NCBI RefSeq assembly: GCF_008795985.1
Contig: NZ_VMHP01000001.1
Coordinates: forward strand, 806,001-870,000
Direction: 5' to 3'
Length of the DNA: 64,000 nucleotides
Origin: Marinobacter halotolerans
GTDB lineage: Bacteria; Pseudomonadota; Gammaproteobacteria; Pseudomonadales; Oleiphilaceae
This document shows, one piece after another, positions 38,554-47,345 of the stretch. Positions within the stretch are counted from its first letter, which is position 1. Each line of letters begins with the position of its first letter. The position numbers were made by a program, and so were the translations under genes. Below the pieces are notes generated by a model, which did not search any database, was not told the DNA's origin, and saw only the letters and a list, made by a program, of their open reading frames with translations.

Positions 38554-40704
38554 ATGAAAGCTGTTCGCTACGTCGCATTCACCCTTATCGGACTGGTCAT
38601 ACTGGCCATTGCAGCCGTTGCCATTGCCGTCACGCTCATCGACCCGAATACCTACAAACCGCAGATTGAGAAAGCGGCGGAATCCAGCACCAACCTCGAC
38701 CTCATCCTGGCCGGGGATATTGGCTGGTCGTTCATACCGCTGGGGCTGGAACTGAATGATGTGGAGGCGACGCTTGATGACCAACCGTTCGTGCGCCTTG
38801 ACCAGCTGGTGGCGGAAGTGGATTTCTGGTCGCTGATTGCCATGTCACCAAGAGTGAATACCTTTGTCCTGAACGGACTCGATGCCAACCTGTCGGTCGA
38901 CAAACAAGGCACCGGCAACTGGACGCGGATCATGCCGGAAGGTGAGCCCGCCGCAGATACAGCCCAGGAGCAGGCAGCCACGGGAACGGAAGCACCAGCC
39001 GAGGACACCTCAGGCGGCGCACCCCTGAATTTCAACGTCGAGCAGATTGAAATCGGCAACGCCAGGATCAACTACGAAGACAAGAGCACCGGCCAGTCCG
39101 TTGTCCTTGAAGGCGTCACTCTGACAGCCAACGAAATCACCCTGGGATCCAGCTTCCCCCTTGAGCTCAGTTTCCGCTTTGCCACCAACCAGCCGCAATT
39201 CGAGCTTGATGGCAATATCAGCGCACAACTGACAGCGAACGAGGCCCTGAACGAATTCTCCGTGGAAGACCTTGACGCCACTTTCGACATGGCCGGCGAG
39301 CCCCTGGGCGGAGAATCCGTGCAGGCATCCCTGACCGGTTCACTGGCGGCCAACCTGGAAAGCGAAACCGCGACCCTGTCTGACTTTACCGCGTCGCTGG
39401 CCGATCTCACGCTGAATACCAATCTGAACGTCATGGGTTTCGGAGCCAAGCCACAGCTGTCCGGCAACCTGAGCATCGATGAATTCTCACTCAAGTCACT
39501 GCTCACAGCACTGGGCCAGCCGGCCATTGAGACGGCAGACCCCGATGTGATGAAGGCCATTGCATTCTCGACAACGATTGGCGGATCCCCGGGCACTGTC
39601 GCCCTGAACGACCTCACTATTTCCCTGGACGACACCACCTTTTCCGGTGGCGCTGCCTACACGCTGGCCAACAGTGGCATTGAGCTTAACCTGAAAGGCG
39701 ACGCCATCAACGCAGACCGCTATCTGCCACCAGCCAGCGACGAAGAAGCCCCAGCAGGCGAGACTGCACCGCCTGAAACAGCCACTGAGGAAGGCGACCT
39801 GCTGCCTCTGGAGACGCTTCGCACACTTGCCCTGGACATCAAACTCGGCCTGGGCGAACTGATCGTCAGCAATCTCACCATCCGGGACATCAACTCGGTG
39901 ATCACCGCCCGCAACGGCCTGCTGAAGGTGGAAGATTTCAGCGGCAAACTCTATGAAGGTGGATTTGCAGCCAACGTCACGCTGGATGCACGCAGCGACA
40001 ATCCGTCCTGGGTGATTGGCTCCAAAGTGGAAGGCGTCGAAACCCTGCCACTGCTGACTGATCTGGCCGAAGTGGAAATGCTGGCGGGCGCCGCCAATCT
40101 GAATGTGGACGTTAAAACCACAGGCAACCGGATATCCGCACTTCGAAGCAATGCCAAGGGCAACATCGGCTTCAATCTTGCCGAAGGGCAGTTCACCAAG
40201 ATGAACCTGACCCGCATGGCCTGCCAGGGCATTGCTCTCGTCAACCAGGATCAACTGAGCAACAACGACTGGGGCACCAGCACACCATTCAATGATATGC
40301 GCGGCACTCTGAAAATTGACGGCAATACCCTGAACAATACCGACCTGGTCGCCGCTTTGGCCGGCATGAAGCTTGAAGGCGAAGGTACGGTCAATCTGGC
40401 GACCTCGCAAATAGACTACGAAGCAGGCCTGCGCATCGTGGGTGAAATTCACCGCGACGAAGCCTGCCGGGTCACAGACACCGTCAGAAACGCCGTCATC
40501 CCCGTGGAATGCCGTGGCAACTTTGCCGAAGACCCGGCAGGCATTTGCTCCTTTGACGGCTCACGCTTCCGGGACACCCTGCAAACCATTGCCAAAAATG
40601 CAGCCAAAGCGAAAGTGGATGAGGAAGTGGACCGGGCCAAGGAAAAAGCGGAAGAAAAGCTGAAAGAAAAAGTAGGCGAGAAACTGAAAGGCCTGTTCAA
40701 CTGA
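38554..40704 (+). CDS. AsmA family protein
   Basis: A 716-residue envelope protein with one N-terminal transmembrane anchor (VAFTLIGLVILAIAAVAIAVTLI) and a large periplasmic part. NTYKPQIEKAAESSTNLDLILAGDIGWSFIPLGLELNDVEA is the AsmA N-terminal pattern, and LTRMACQGIALVNQDQLSNNDWGTSTPFNDMRGTL..NTDLVAALAGMKLEGEGTVNLATSQIDY is the AsmA C-terminal block. AsmA-like proteins are implicated in lipid transport and outer-membrane biogenesis. An Ala/Glu/Thr-rich linker occurs near residues 135-155. The C-terminus is a charged helix. Its stop overlaps the mutY ATG by one base. Confidence 0.9.
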   Translation: MKAVRYVAFTLIGLVILAIAAVAIAVTLIDPNTYKPQIEKAAESSTNLDLILAGDIGWSFIPLGLELNDVEATLDDQPFVRLDQLVAEVDFWSLIAMSPRVNTFVLNGLDANLSVDKQGTGNWTRIMPEGEPAADTAQEQAATGTEAPAEDTSGGAPLNFNVEQIEIGNARINYEDKSTGQSVVLEGVTLTANEITLGSSFPLELSFRFATNQPQFELDGNISAQLTANEALNEFSVEDLDATFDMAGEPLGGESVQASLTGSLAANLESETATLSDFTASLADLTLNTNLNVMGFGAKPQLSGNLSIDEFSLKSLLTALGQPAIETADPDVMKAIAFSTTIGGSPGTVALNDLTISLDDTTFSGGAAYTLANSGIELNLKGDAINADRYLPPASDEEAPAGETAPPETATEEGDLLPLETLRTLALDIKLGLGELIVSNLTIRDINSVITARNGLLKVEDFSGKLYEGGFAANVTLDARSDNPSWVIGSKVEGVETLPLLTDLAEVEMLAGAANLNVDVKTTGNRISALRSNAKGNIGFNLAEGQFTKMNLTRMACQGIALVNQDQLSNNDWGTSTPFNDMRGTLKIDGNTLNNTDLVAALAGMKLEGEGTVNLATSQIDYEAGLRIVGEIHRDEACRVTDTVRNAVIPVECRGNFAEDPAGICSFDGSRFRDTLQTIAKNAAKAKVDEEVDRAKEKAEEKLKEKVGEKLKGLFN

Positions 40705-41762
40705 TGCCGGAGCCAGTCGCGGACAAACTACTGTCATGGTATGACCAGAACGGCAGGCATGACCTGCCCTGGCACCACGACCGTAACGCTTACCGGGTCT
40801 GGGTATCAGAAATCATGCTGCAGCAGACCCAGGTGACAACCGTTATCCCCTACTTCCAGGCCTTCATGGAACGTTTCCCTGATGTCGAGGCACTTGCCGG
40901 GGCGCCGGTGGACGATGTGCTCAGCCATTGGTCCGGCCTTGGCTACTATGCCCGGGCACGAAACCTCCACAAAGCAGCGAAACAGGTTGTTCAGGAGCAT
41001 GACGGCAAGTTCCCGGCGGATCAGGCGAAGCTGGAATCGCTGACCGGCATTGGCCGCTCGACCGCTGCCGCAATTGTCGCTCAGGCGTTTGAGCAACGGG
41101 CCACTATCCTGGATGGCAACGTCAAACGGGTTCTGGCCCGCTACCACGCCGTACCCGGATGGCCAGGCAAAACCAGCGTGCTTAACCGCCTGTGGGAGTG
41201 CGCCGAACAGCACACCCCGGACAAACGCATTCGCGACTATACCCAGGCCATTATGGATCTGGGCGCAATGGTCTGCACACGCAGCCGCCCTGCTTGCGAA
41301 AGCTGCCCATTGTACTCTGGCTGCGAAGCCCGGGCCCTGGGTGAGCAGAAGCTTTATCCCGGCTCCAAACCGAAAAAGGACAAACCCGAGAAAACCACCT
41401 GGATGGTAATACTGGAGGACAGCCAGGGCCGGGTCCTGCTGGAACGCCGGCCACCCAGCGGCATCTGGGGCGGCCTCTGGAGCCTTCCGGAACTGGACCC
41501 GGCCTACCAGCCGGAAGAGCTGCCTGACGCCTGCGAACGAGCGTTCGGCTATGACTGCAGCCAACCGGAACTGGGCAGCGGTTTCCGGCACACCTTCAGC
41601 CACTACCATCTGCACATCCAGCCAGCCCGGCTCAGCGTTGCCAGCACCGCCCGAGTTGCGGACAATGGCACCCATCAGTGGGTACACCGGGACGACGCCC
41701 TGTCCCTGGGCCTGCCCGCCCCCATTCGCACCATTCTGACCACCCCACAGGAGCAGCCATGA
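40704..41762 (+). CDS. mutY: A/G-specific adenine glycosylase MutY
   Basis: A 352-residue DNA repair glycosylase. [17 protein letters not shown] contains the catalytic glutamate, [17 protein letters not shown] is the helix-hairpin-helix, and [10 protein letters not shown] holds the catalytic aspartate. The [4Fe-4S] cysteines are C191, C198, C201 and C207 (C-x6-C-x2-C-x5-C). A C-terminal NUDIX-like domain (about 228-350) recognises 8-oxoG. It removes adenine mispaired with 8-oxoguanine. It overlaps asmA by one base and yggX by four (ATGA). Confidence 0.96.
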   Translation: MPEPVADKLLSWYDQNGRHDLPWHHDRNAYRVWVSEIMLQQTQVTTVIPYFQAFMERFPDVEALAGAPVDDVLSHWSGLGYYARARNLHKAAKQVVQEHDGKFPADQAKLESLTGIGRSTAAAIVAQAFEQRATILDGNVKRVLARYHAVPGWPGKTSVLNRLWECAEQHTPDKRIRDYTQAIMDLGAMVCTRSRPACESCPLYSGCEARALGEQKLYPGSKPKKDKPEKTTWMVILEDSQGRVLLERRPPSGIWGGLWSLPELDPAYQPEELPDACERAFGYDCSQPELGSGFRHTFSHYHLHIQPARLSVASTARVADNGTHQWVHRDDALSLGLPAPIRTILTTPQEQP

Positions 41763-42031
41763 GCCGCACCGTATTCTGTCGCAAGTACCAGGAAGAGCTT
41801 GAAGGCCTGGACTTCCCGCCGATGCCAGGAAAGAAAGGCCAGGACCTTTATGAGAACGTGAGCAAAAAAGCCTGGGAAGAATGGCAGGCCCAGCAGACCA
41901 TGCTGATTAACGAAAAACACCTCAGCCTGATGGACCCGAATACCCGCAAATACCTGCAGGCGCAGATGGAACGCTTCTTCAACAACGAACCCTTTGACAA
42001 GGCCGAAGGCTACGTTCCGCCAGAGCAGTAA
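41759..42031 (+). CDS. yggX: YggX-type Fe(II)-trafficking / oxidative-protection protein
   Basis: A 90-residue protein matching YggX along its length: [18 protein letters not shown] with Cys7, [20 protein letters not shown], and [24 protein letters not shown]. It protects Fe-S enzymes from oxidative damage. The ATG at 41759 has GGAG just upstream and overlaps the mutY stop, the conserved mutY-yggX order of gammaproteobacteria. Confidence 0.95.
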   Translation: MSRTVFCRKYQEELEGLDFPPMPGKKGQDLYENVSKKAWEEWQAQQTMLINEKHLSLMDPNTRKYLQAQMERFFNNEPFDKAEGYVPPEQ

Positions 42032-42060
42032 AACCGGGGTACTTTTTTAATTGCACAGCC

Positions 42061-42089
42061 TTGACTCAAAACCCCTAAACCGGTTTAAT
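42061..42089 (+). promoter_or_regulatory. sigma-70 promoter of tRNA-Phe
   Basis: TTGACT (42061-42066) and TTTAAT (42084-42089) are spaced 17 bases, ending 29 bases before the tRNA. The following AGCGCCCCG is GC-rich, a discriminator type usual for stable-RNA promoters under stringent control. Confidence 0.7.
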
Positions 42090-42118
42090 AGCGCCCCGTT
42101 GCAGCACAGACGCAACAT

Positions 42119-42194
42119 GCCCGGATAGCTCAGTTGGTAGAGCAACGGATTGAAAATCCGTGTGTCGGTGGTTCGATTCCGCCTCCGGGCACCA
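42119..42194 (+). tRNA. tRNA-Phe (anticodon GAA)
   Basis: A 76-base tRNA with encoded CCA. The acceptor stem GCCCGGA pairs with TCCGGGC. The D-arm contains AGCTCAGTTGGTAGAGC. The anticodon stem ACGGA/TCCGT encloses TTGAAAA with anticodon GAA at 42152-42154. The T-arm has GGTTCGATTCC. The GAA anticodon identifies it as tRNA-Phe. Confidence 0.97.
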
Positions 42195-42206
42195 TTAAGA
42201 ATTCAG

Positions 42207-42240
42207 ACAAAGCCCGCCTAGTGCGGGCTTTGTTGTTTCT
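42207..42240 (+). terminator. rho-independent terminator of tRNA-Phe
   Basis: CAAAGCCCGC (42208-42217) pairs with GCGGGCTTTG (42223-42232) around a 5-base loop, followed by TTGTTTCT. It lies 13 bases after the tRNA. Confidence 0.8.
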
Positions 42241-42345
42241 GGCACCCGCCGTTTGAATGCCACTGTAGTATCCCCCTAATACCCCTTGTCTTAAGACCCT
42301 TGGTAACGTGGATTTGCCACCACCAACAAATACAAGGAGAAAGGT

Positions 42346-42915
42346 ATGAGCGGCAAAAAGATTCTGATGATCACCGGTGATTTCACCGAGGACTACGAAA
42401 CCATGGTTCCGTTTCAGGCGCTTCAGGCCGTGGGCCACACTGTCCATGCGGTATGCCCCGACAAGAAGTCGGGAGACACCGTGGCCACAGCCATCCACGA
42501 CTTCGAGGGCGATCAGACTTATACTGAGAAGCCAGGTCACCGATTTACCCTGAACGCCGACTTCGCCGGGCTCAACCCCGCGGACTACGACGCGCTGGTG
42601 GTTCCGGGCGGGCGTGCACCGGAGTACCTGCGCCTGAACGAAGACGTGAAGAAGCTGGTTCGTCATTTTTTCGAAACGAAAAAACCTGTGGCGGCCATTT
42701 GCCACGGTGCCCAGTTGCTCGCTGCAGCCGGGGTGCTTGAAGGCCGCGAGTGTTCTGCCTACCCCGCCTGCCAGCCGGAAGTGGAGCTGGCCGGAGGTCG
42801 CTTCGCGGCCATCGACGTTGACGCGGCAGTGACCGATGGTAATCTGGTGACAGCACCGGCATGGCCAGCCCATCCCCAATGGCTGGCACAGTTTTTCAAG
42901 CTGCTGGACAAGTGA
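42346..42915 (+). CDS. DJ-1/PfpI family protein
   Basis: A 189-residue flavodoxin-like class I glutamine-amidotransferase-fold protein. The nucleophile elbow [13 protein letters not shown] carries C119, with a glutamate likely in GDFTEDYE and a histidine next to the cysteine. [16 protein letters not shown] is the family's PGG turn. Members include PfpI/YhbO-type deglycases and proteases; the exact activity is unclear. AAGGAGAAAGGT precedes the ATG. A hairpin separates it from the downstream ribbon-helix-helix gene. Confidence 0.85.
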   Translation: MSGKKILMITGDFTEDYETMVPFQALQAVGHTVHAVCPDKKSGDTVATAIHDFEGDQTYTEKPGHRFTLNADFAGLNPADYDALVVPGGRAPEYLRLNEDVKKLVRHFFETKKPVAAICHGAQLLAAAGVLEGRECSAYPACQPEVELAGGRFAAIDVDAAVTDGNLVTAPAWPAHPQWLAQFFKLLDK

Positions 42916-42922
42916 CAGATGC

Positions 42923-42941
42923 GGGGCCGTGACGCGGCCCC
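42923..42941 (+). promoter_or_regulatory. hairpin between the DJ-1 and ribbon-helix-helix genes
   Basis: GGGGCCG (42923-42929) pairs with CGGCCCC (42935-42941), loop of five. No T tract follows, and the next start codon is 20 bases away, so it may attenuate, stabilise mRNA or affect translation. Confidence 0.35.
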
Positions 42942-42961
42942 GGATTCATGAGGATAGCGCC

Positions 42962-43330
42962 ATGTGCAAACTCTTCGTCCACGCGGATTCCGATCTCTGG
43001 GTCAGCCGCACCCATTCCCTTCGTATCGACGGCATGGTAACCAGCATCCGCATGGAAAATGCCTTCTGGCATGCGCTCACGGAACTTGCTGCCAGAGACG
43101 GCATGAATCTCCCCCAGATGATTACCAGGCTTTACCATGAATCCATCGACGCAGGGCACGATCTAGGCAACTTCACGTCCTTCCTGCGGGTCTGTGCCTT
43201 GCGGTATATGGCATTACAGCTCAGCGGAGATATACCCCGTGACACCGGGATCCCGATCGCCTCACTGGATGCGGACAGCATCTTGTCCAGAGACATGGAT
43301 CAAAAGCCACCCAGTGAAGCGACCCACTGA
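42962..43330 (+). CDS. ribbon-helix-helix (RHH_4) domain protein
   Basis: A 122-residue protein. The core LRIDGMVTSIRMENAFWHALTELAARDGMNLPQMITRLYHE followed by NFTSFLRVCALRYM fits the RHH_4 ribbon-helix-helix family, presumed DNA-binding though often mislabelled as a sulfotransferase. The short strand TSIRME would insert in the DNA major groove. I take the ATG at 42962 (MCKLFVHADSDLW) because GAGG lies eight bases upstream. It follows the DJ-1 gene by 46 bases, suggesting co-expression. The 138-base gap after it contains nothing clear. No target is known. Confidence 0.7.
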   Translation: MCKLFVHADSDLWVSRTHSLRIDGMVTSIRMENAFWHALTELAARDGMNLPQMITRLYHESIDAGHDLGNFTSFLRVCALRYMALQLSGDIPRDTGIPIASLDADSILSRDMDQKPPSEATH

Positions 43331-43468
43331 ACGGGACAGACCCAGCCGCCCTGCCTGCCGCCATACCCGATGTTATCCGCATAAATGCTGAGATAGACAA
43401 TCAGTTCGTTTTCTCTAACATGCGATCCATTCAGTGGCTTTCTCCACTACTAAAGTCAGGAGATGTTC

Positions 43469-44434
43469 ATGTTTCTACCCCTGCTCGCTATTGTCCTCGG
43501 CCTGGCACTTCTGGTGTGGAGTGCCGGCAAATTTGTCGAGGGCTCTGCGATAACCGCGGGCCATTTCGGCATGCCTCCGCTGCTGATTGGCATGGTGGTG
43601 GTTGGCTTCGGTACCTCCGCGCCAGAAATGGTGGTGTCGGCACTGGCAGCTACCCAGGGCAATCCGGGACTGGCACTGGGTAACGCCTATGGTTCCAACA
43701 TCACCAACATCGCGCTGATTCTGGGTATCACGGCCGTAATCAGCCCGATTGCCGTGCATTCAGCAGTGATGCGTAAGGAGCTTCCGATACTCGCCGCTGT
43801 GACCGCTCTTGCGGCATGGCAACTGTGGGATGGTGAACTGACCCTGGTAGATGCACTGGTACTACTGGGCGTGTTTGCGGTTCTGCTGGGCTGGTCGATC
43901 TATCAGGGCATGACCGCCAAATCGGATGCGCTGGCGGCGGAAATTTCTGCCGAGCTGGAAATCCGGCCCATGTCACTGCGCGCCGCCATCGGCTGGCTGG
44001 TGGCCGGCCTGTTGCTGCTTATTCTGAGCTCCCGGGCTCTGGTATGGGGTGCCGTGGATATTGCCCAGGCATTTGGCGTCAGTGATCTTATTATCGGCCT
44101 GACCATTGTGGCCGTGGGTACGTCCCTGCCCGAACTGGCCTCTTCCATTGCCGCCGCCCGCAAGGGTGAGCACGACATTGCCCTGGGCAACATTCTGGGC
44201 TCCAACCTGTTCAACACCCTGGCCGTGGTCGGCATCGCGGGCGTGATCAGCCCCATGCAAGTGGCGCCGGAAATCCTGTCCCGCGATATTCTGGTGATGG
44301 CGGCGCTGACTCTGTCCCTGTTTGTGATCGGCTATGGTTTCCGGGGACCGGGCCGCATTAACCGCGCTGAAGGCAGCCTGTTGCTGGCCTGCTTTGTCGG
44401 CTATACGGCCTATCTGGTAACCACCAGTTTCTAA
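43469..44434 (+). CDS. CaCA family calcium/sodium antiporter (YrbG-like)
   Basis: A 321-residue inner-membrane exchanger of ten helices in two inverted repeats. Alpha-1 is VVGFGTSAPEMVVSALAA with GNAYGSNITNIALILG; alpha-2 is VGTSLPELASSIAAARKG with GNILGSNLFNTLAVVG. The acidic residue in each (APE and LPE) binds the cation. It exports calcium against sodium or protons. I use the second ATG (43469), which is six bases from AGGAG. It is convergent with a DUF4124 gene. Confidence 0.92.
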   Translation: MFLPLLAIVLGLALLVWSAGKFVEGSAITAGHFGMPPLLIGMVVVGFGTSAPEMVVSALAATQGNPGLALGNAYGSNITNIALILGITAVISPIAVHSAVMRKELPILAAVTALAAWQLWDGELTLVDALVLLGVFAVLLGWSIYQGMTAKSDALAAEISAELEIRPMSLRAAIGWLVAGLLLLILSSRALVWGAVDIAQAFGVSDLIIGLTIVAVGTSLPELASSIAAARKGEHDIALGNILGSNLFNTLAVVGIAGVISPMQVAPEILSRDILVMAALTLSLFVIGYGFRGPGRINRAEGSLLLACFVGYTAYLVTTSF

Positions 44435-44440
44435 CCGGTT

Positions 44441-44878
44441 CTAGCCCAGCACGCACTGCCAGGAGTGCTGCTGGCTAAGCTCCCTGCGCTGGCGCCTGAG
44501 GCTGTTTCCCCGATCGTTGGCGTAACCGGCCCGCAGCTGACTCTGGATCTTGTCCAGCCGACGTTCCAGCTTGTCGCACTGCTTCTGAGCTTTTAACTTG
44601 CTTTTGTCCGGCACTGAATCCCGGGTCGATTTATCCCGTTCCCGGTTCTGTCGAATCTGCCGGTAGATGCCCCTGACTTTTTCGCTCTGGCGAATATTAC
44701 CGGCCATGGGAATGACAGAAGGCGCCTTCAGTGTGACCGCTTTGGTCTCATGTCTGGAGGGCGCCGTGTCGGAAAAATGGGTAATACCCTGGTCGTCAGT
44801 CCAGGTATACATTTCTGCGGTGACTGGTTGGGCCAGCAAAGGCAGGCACAAAAGTACAAAATGCCGTCCTGGCATCAT
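44441..44878 (-). CDS. DUF4124 domain periplasmic protein
   Basis: A 145-residue exported protein: signal peptide (FVLLCLPLLAQPVTAE), then MYTWTDDQGITHFSDTAPS, the conserved DUF4124 pattern (YxWxDxxGxxHFSDxxP), followed by a charged, helical, coiled-coil-prone C-terminus with two cysteines (QCDKLERR and WQCVLG). I use the ATG at 44878, with GGGAG seven bases upstream; a GTG two codons earlier is possible. Function unknown. It is in the same direction as glcF, 30 bases downstream of it. Confidence 0.8.
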   Translation of the reverse strand: MMPGRHFVLLCLPLLAQPVTAEMYTWTDDQGITHFSDTAPSRHETKAVTLKAPSVIPMAGNIRQSEKVRGIYRQIRQNRERDKSTRDSVPDKSKLKAQKQCDKLERRLDKIQSQLRAGYANDRGNSLRRQRRELSQQHSWQCVLG

Positions 44879-44908
44879 ATCCACGCTCCCTGTGGTTTTG
44901 TTTTCCGG

Positions 44909-46117
44909 TCAGGCGTCCAGCAGCTCTATCCAGTGCTGCACCGGCACCTGCGATTTGGTTTCCAGATGCATCTGGCAGCCGATATTGGCCGTGACGATGC
45001 GATCCGGCTTATCAATGGTAAGGGCTTCCAGTTTATTTTTCAGCAAACGCTGGCTCAGTTCTGGCTGAAGAATCGAGTAGGTGCCGGCAGAGCCGCAGCA
45101 AATATGCTTGTCTTTGGTCTGTGCCAGGTCAATGCCAGCCTTGCGCAATACCTGGTCCACCACGCCATTCTGTTGCATGGCGTGCTGCAGGGTGCAGGGG
45201 CAGTGAAATGCGACCTTGCCGGGGCTGGTGGACACCTTCAGCTTGTCCAGATCCTGTTCAAGCAGGAAGGCACCCAGGTCGATGCAGAGTTCGCTGACTC
45301 TCTGGGCCTTCTGCGCATAGACCGGATCGTCCTTCAGCAGATGGCCGTAATCCTGAACCATGGCACCACAGCCGGAGGCGGTCATTACGATCGCTTCGGC
45401 GCCGGCATCAATGGCAGGCCACCAGGCGTCGATATTGCGGCGCATGGCGTTCAGAGCAATTTCGTGCTCGGACAGGTGATGATTCACCGCGCCACAGCAT
45501 CCCGCCTCAGGTGCTTCCACCATGGTTATGCCCAGCCGGTCGAGAACTCTGGCCGCCGCAGCGTTGGTATTGGGCGTTGCGGACGGTTGTGCGCAGCCCG
45601 CCAGGGCAAGCACAACGCGATCGTGGCTGGAAACCGGCCAGGGGCTGGCTTTCTTCCTGGGCGGTACTTTGGCGCCCAGAGCACCTGGCAGAACCGGTTT
45701 GAAAAACTGGCCCATTCGCAGCAGGAAACCGAACAGCTGCCGATTAGGGATAACCCGGCCCAGGCCCCAGCGGATCCAGCGCTGCTGTGGCGGCCGTGGC
45801 ATTTCCTTTTCCATGAAGTTGCGGCTGATGTCCACCAGGCGGCCATACTTCACGCCGGACGGGCAGGTGGTTTCACAGCTTCGACAGGTCAGGCAGCGGT
45901 CCAAGTGTTCCCGGGACTTTTCGGTAACCTCTTCGCCTTCCAGGAACATCTTCATCAGGTAGATTCGACCACGGGGGCCATCCCGCTCGTCGTTCAGTTC
46001 CTGGTATGTCGGGCAGGTCGCGGTGCAGAATCCACAGTGAACACAGGCCCGCAGGATGGATTCAGCTTCCTGGCCTTCGGCGGTGTTGGCAAATTGTTGA
46101 ACTAGATTGGTCTGCAT
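44909..46117 (-). CDS. glcF: glycolate oxidase iron-sulfur subunit GlcF
   Basis: A 402-residue protein with two [4Fe-4S] ferredoxin motifs, CVHCGFCTATCP and CLTCRSCETTCP, followed by two CCG domains (GCCGAVNHH and CCGSAGTYS). With GlcD and GlcE it forms the membrane-associated glycolate dehydrogenase that oxidises glycolate to glyoxylate and passes electrons to the respiratory chain. It is separated from glcE by 163 bases that contain a large inverted repeat (46151-46254), an unusual break in a normally tight glcDEF order. Confidence 0.95.
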   Translation of the reverse strand: MQTNLVQQFANTAEGQEAESILRACVHCGFCTATCPTYQELNDERDGPRGRIYLMKMFLEGEEVTEKSREHLDRCLTCRSCETTCPSGVKYGRLVDISRNFMEKEMPRPPQQRWIRWGLGRVIPNRQLFGFLLRMGQFFKPVLPGALGAKVPPRKKASPWPVSSHDRVVLALAGCAQPSATPNTNAAAARVLDRLGITMVEAPEAGCCGAVNHHLSEHEIALNAMRRNIDAWWPAIDAGAEAIVMTASGCGAMVQDYGHLLKDDPVYAQKAQRVSELCIDLGAFLLEQDLDKLKVSTSPGKVAFHCPCTLQHAMQQNGVVDQVLRKAGIDLAQTKDKHICCGSAGTYSILQPELSQRLLKNKLEALTIDKPDRIVTANIGCQMHLETKSQVPVQHWIELLDA

Positions 46118-46150
46118 GGTTTACCTGGTCTGCTGGGTTCGGGGGTGTTC

Positions 46151-46254
46151 GCGGCTGGGTATGCTCCTCCGAAAAACGTTACAAGCCCATCCATGGGCGC
46201 TTGGGCTCCGCCATCCAGGGCTCCGCACATTTTCGGAAGAGCATACCCAGCCGC
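46151..46254. repeat. 104-bp intergenic element with 25-bp terminal inverted repeats
   Basis: The left arm 46151-46175 (GCGGCTGGGTATGCTC, one mismatch base, TCCGAAAA) pairs with the right arm 46230-46254 (TTTTCGGA, one mismatch base, GAGCATACCCAGCCGC), 24 of 25 bases complementary. The 54-base centre contains shorter palindromes such as CCCATCCATGGG. It lies between glcE and glcF, with no coding capacity. It could be a miniature transposable or REP/BIME-like repeat, or a large mRNA hairpin. No second copy is in this window. Confidence 0.7.
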
Positions 46255-46280
46255 TTTTCTGACTCTCGGAACTGCCTGCT

Positions 46281-47345
46281 TTAAAGCCAGCTGTAGAGTC
46301 TACCCGGGTTAAAGATTCCGTCCGGGTCGAACGACTCTTTCAAACGTTTCTGAATTGTCTGCAAAGCCTGCGGCTGGTGGTGCATCACTTCATCACTGCG
46401 ATCTCCGCCCCGGAACAGGCTGACCTGTCCGCCAGCGCGCTGGGCCATGGTTTCGATCTGGGCCATATCCGCTTCACCGCGGTACCAACGCTGGGAGCCC
46501 GCCCAGTCGATCAGCCAGGGGCCATCCAGTTCCGGATTCGCGGCCGTTGAACCGACCGAAAAGCGCCATAGCGGCTCGTCGCCGGCGAAAAAGTCATGCT
46601 GCATGTGTTGAAGCTGCTGCCAGAATTCTTCGCCCTGCTCCATCACCTCGCCGGTCCATTTCTCCGCCGTTGCTTCCACAGCAGATTTCGCGCCGGAAAG
46701 CCGCAGGTAGACCTTGCCGTCGACCCAGGCGGCACCGGTGATGGGCTTGGATTCGCCGGCTCGCTGGTTCATGTATCTGATCACGTCTTCGATCGGCATC
46801 TCCTCAACCAACGTCATTGAGCTGGCGGGTATGGGCATAACTTTCAGGCTTATCTCGGTGATCGCACCCAGAGTCCCCATGGCGCCGGCCTGCAGCCTTG
46901 AGACGTCGTAGCCGGCCACGTTTTTCATCACCTGGCCGCCAAAGCGTAGGTGCTCGCCTTTACCGTTAAGCAGGCGGATACCCAATACCTGATCCCGAAC
47001 CGAGCCGGACCAGGGTCTGGCCGGGCCGGATAGGTTGCAGGCCAGGGTGCCGCCCAGGGTTGAGGCGTCGCCGAAACGTGGAGGCTCGAAATGCAGGCAC
47101 TGACCTTCTTCCGCCAGAATAGTTTCGATAACGGATATCGGCGTGCCCGCACGGGCCGTCATGATCAGCTCCACCGGGTGGTATTCCACAATACCGGTAT
47201 GCTCGGCAAGGCTCAGGGCTTCGGCATCGCTGTCGGCTGTGCGGCCCATAAAGCCCTTAGTGCCACCGCCAACAATGTTGAGCTTCTGGTGTTTTTTGCG
47301 GGCGTTCAGAATCTGTTTTTTTAACGCCTCGGAATCATCAGCCAT
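46281..47345 (-). CDS. glcE: glycolate oxidase FAD-binding subunit GlcE
   Basis: A 354-residue FAD-binding type-4 (PCMH) protein. KLNIVGGGTKGFMG, the FEPPRFGDASTLGGTLACNLSGPARPWSG flavin region and NVAGYDVSRLQAGAMGTLGAITEISLKVMP are typical of GlcE. It is shorter than GlcD, as expected. Its ATG overlaps the end of glcD by 8 bases; the glcF gene follows after the inverted repeat. Confidence 0.95.
   Translation of the reverse strand: MADDSEALKKQILNARKKHQKLNIVGGGTKGFMGRTADSDAEALSLAEHTGIVEYHPVELIMTARAGTPISVIETILAEEGQCLHFEPPRFGDASTLGGTLACNLSGPARPWSGSVRDQVLGIRLLNGKGEHLRFGGQVMKNVAGYDVSRLQAGAMGTLGAITEISLKVMPIPASSMTLVEEMPIEDVIRYMNQRAGESKPITGAAWVDGKVYLRLSGAKSAVEATAEKWTGEVMEQGEEFWQQLQHMQHDFFAGDEPLWRFSVGSTAANPELDGPWLIDWAGSQRWYRGEADMAQIETMAQRAGGQVSLFRGGDRSDEVMHHQPQALQTIQKRLKESFDPDGIFNPGRLYSWL

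Noticed and set aside
44750..46105. A 451-codon frame on the plus strand over glcF
   Set aside because: Antisense to glcF, whose ferredoxin and CCG motifs are intact.
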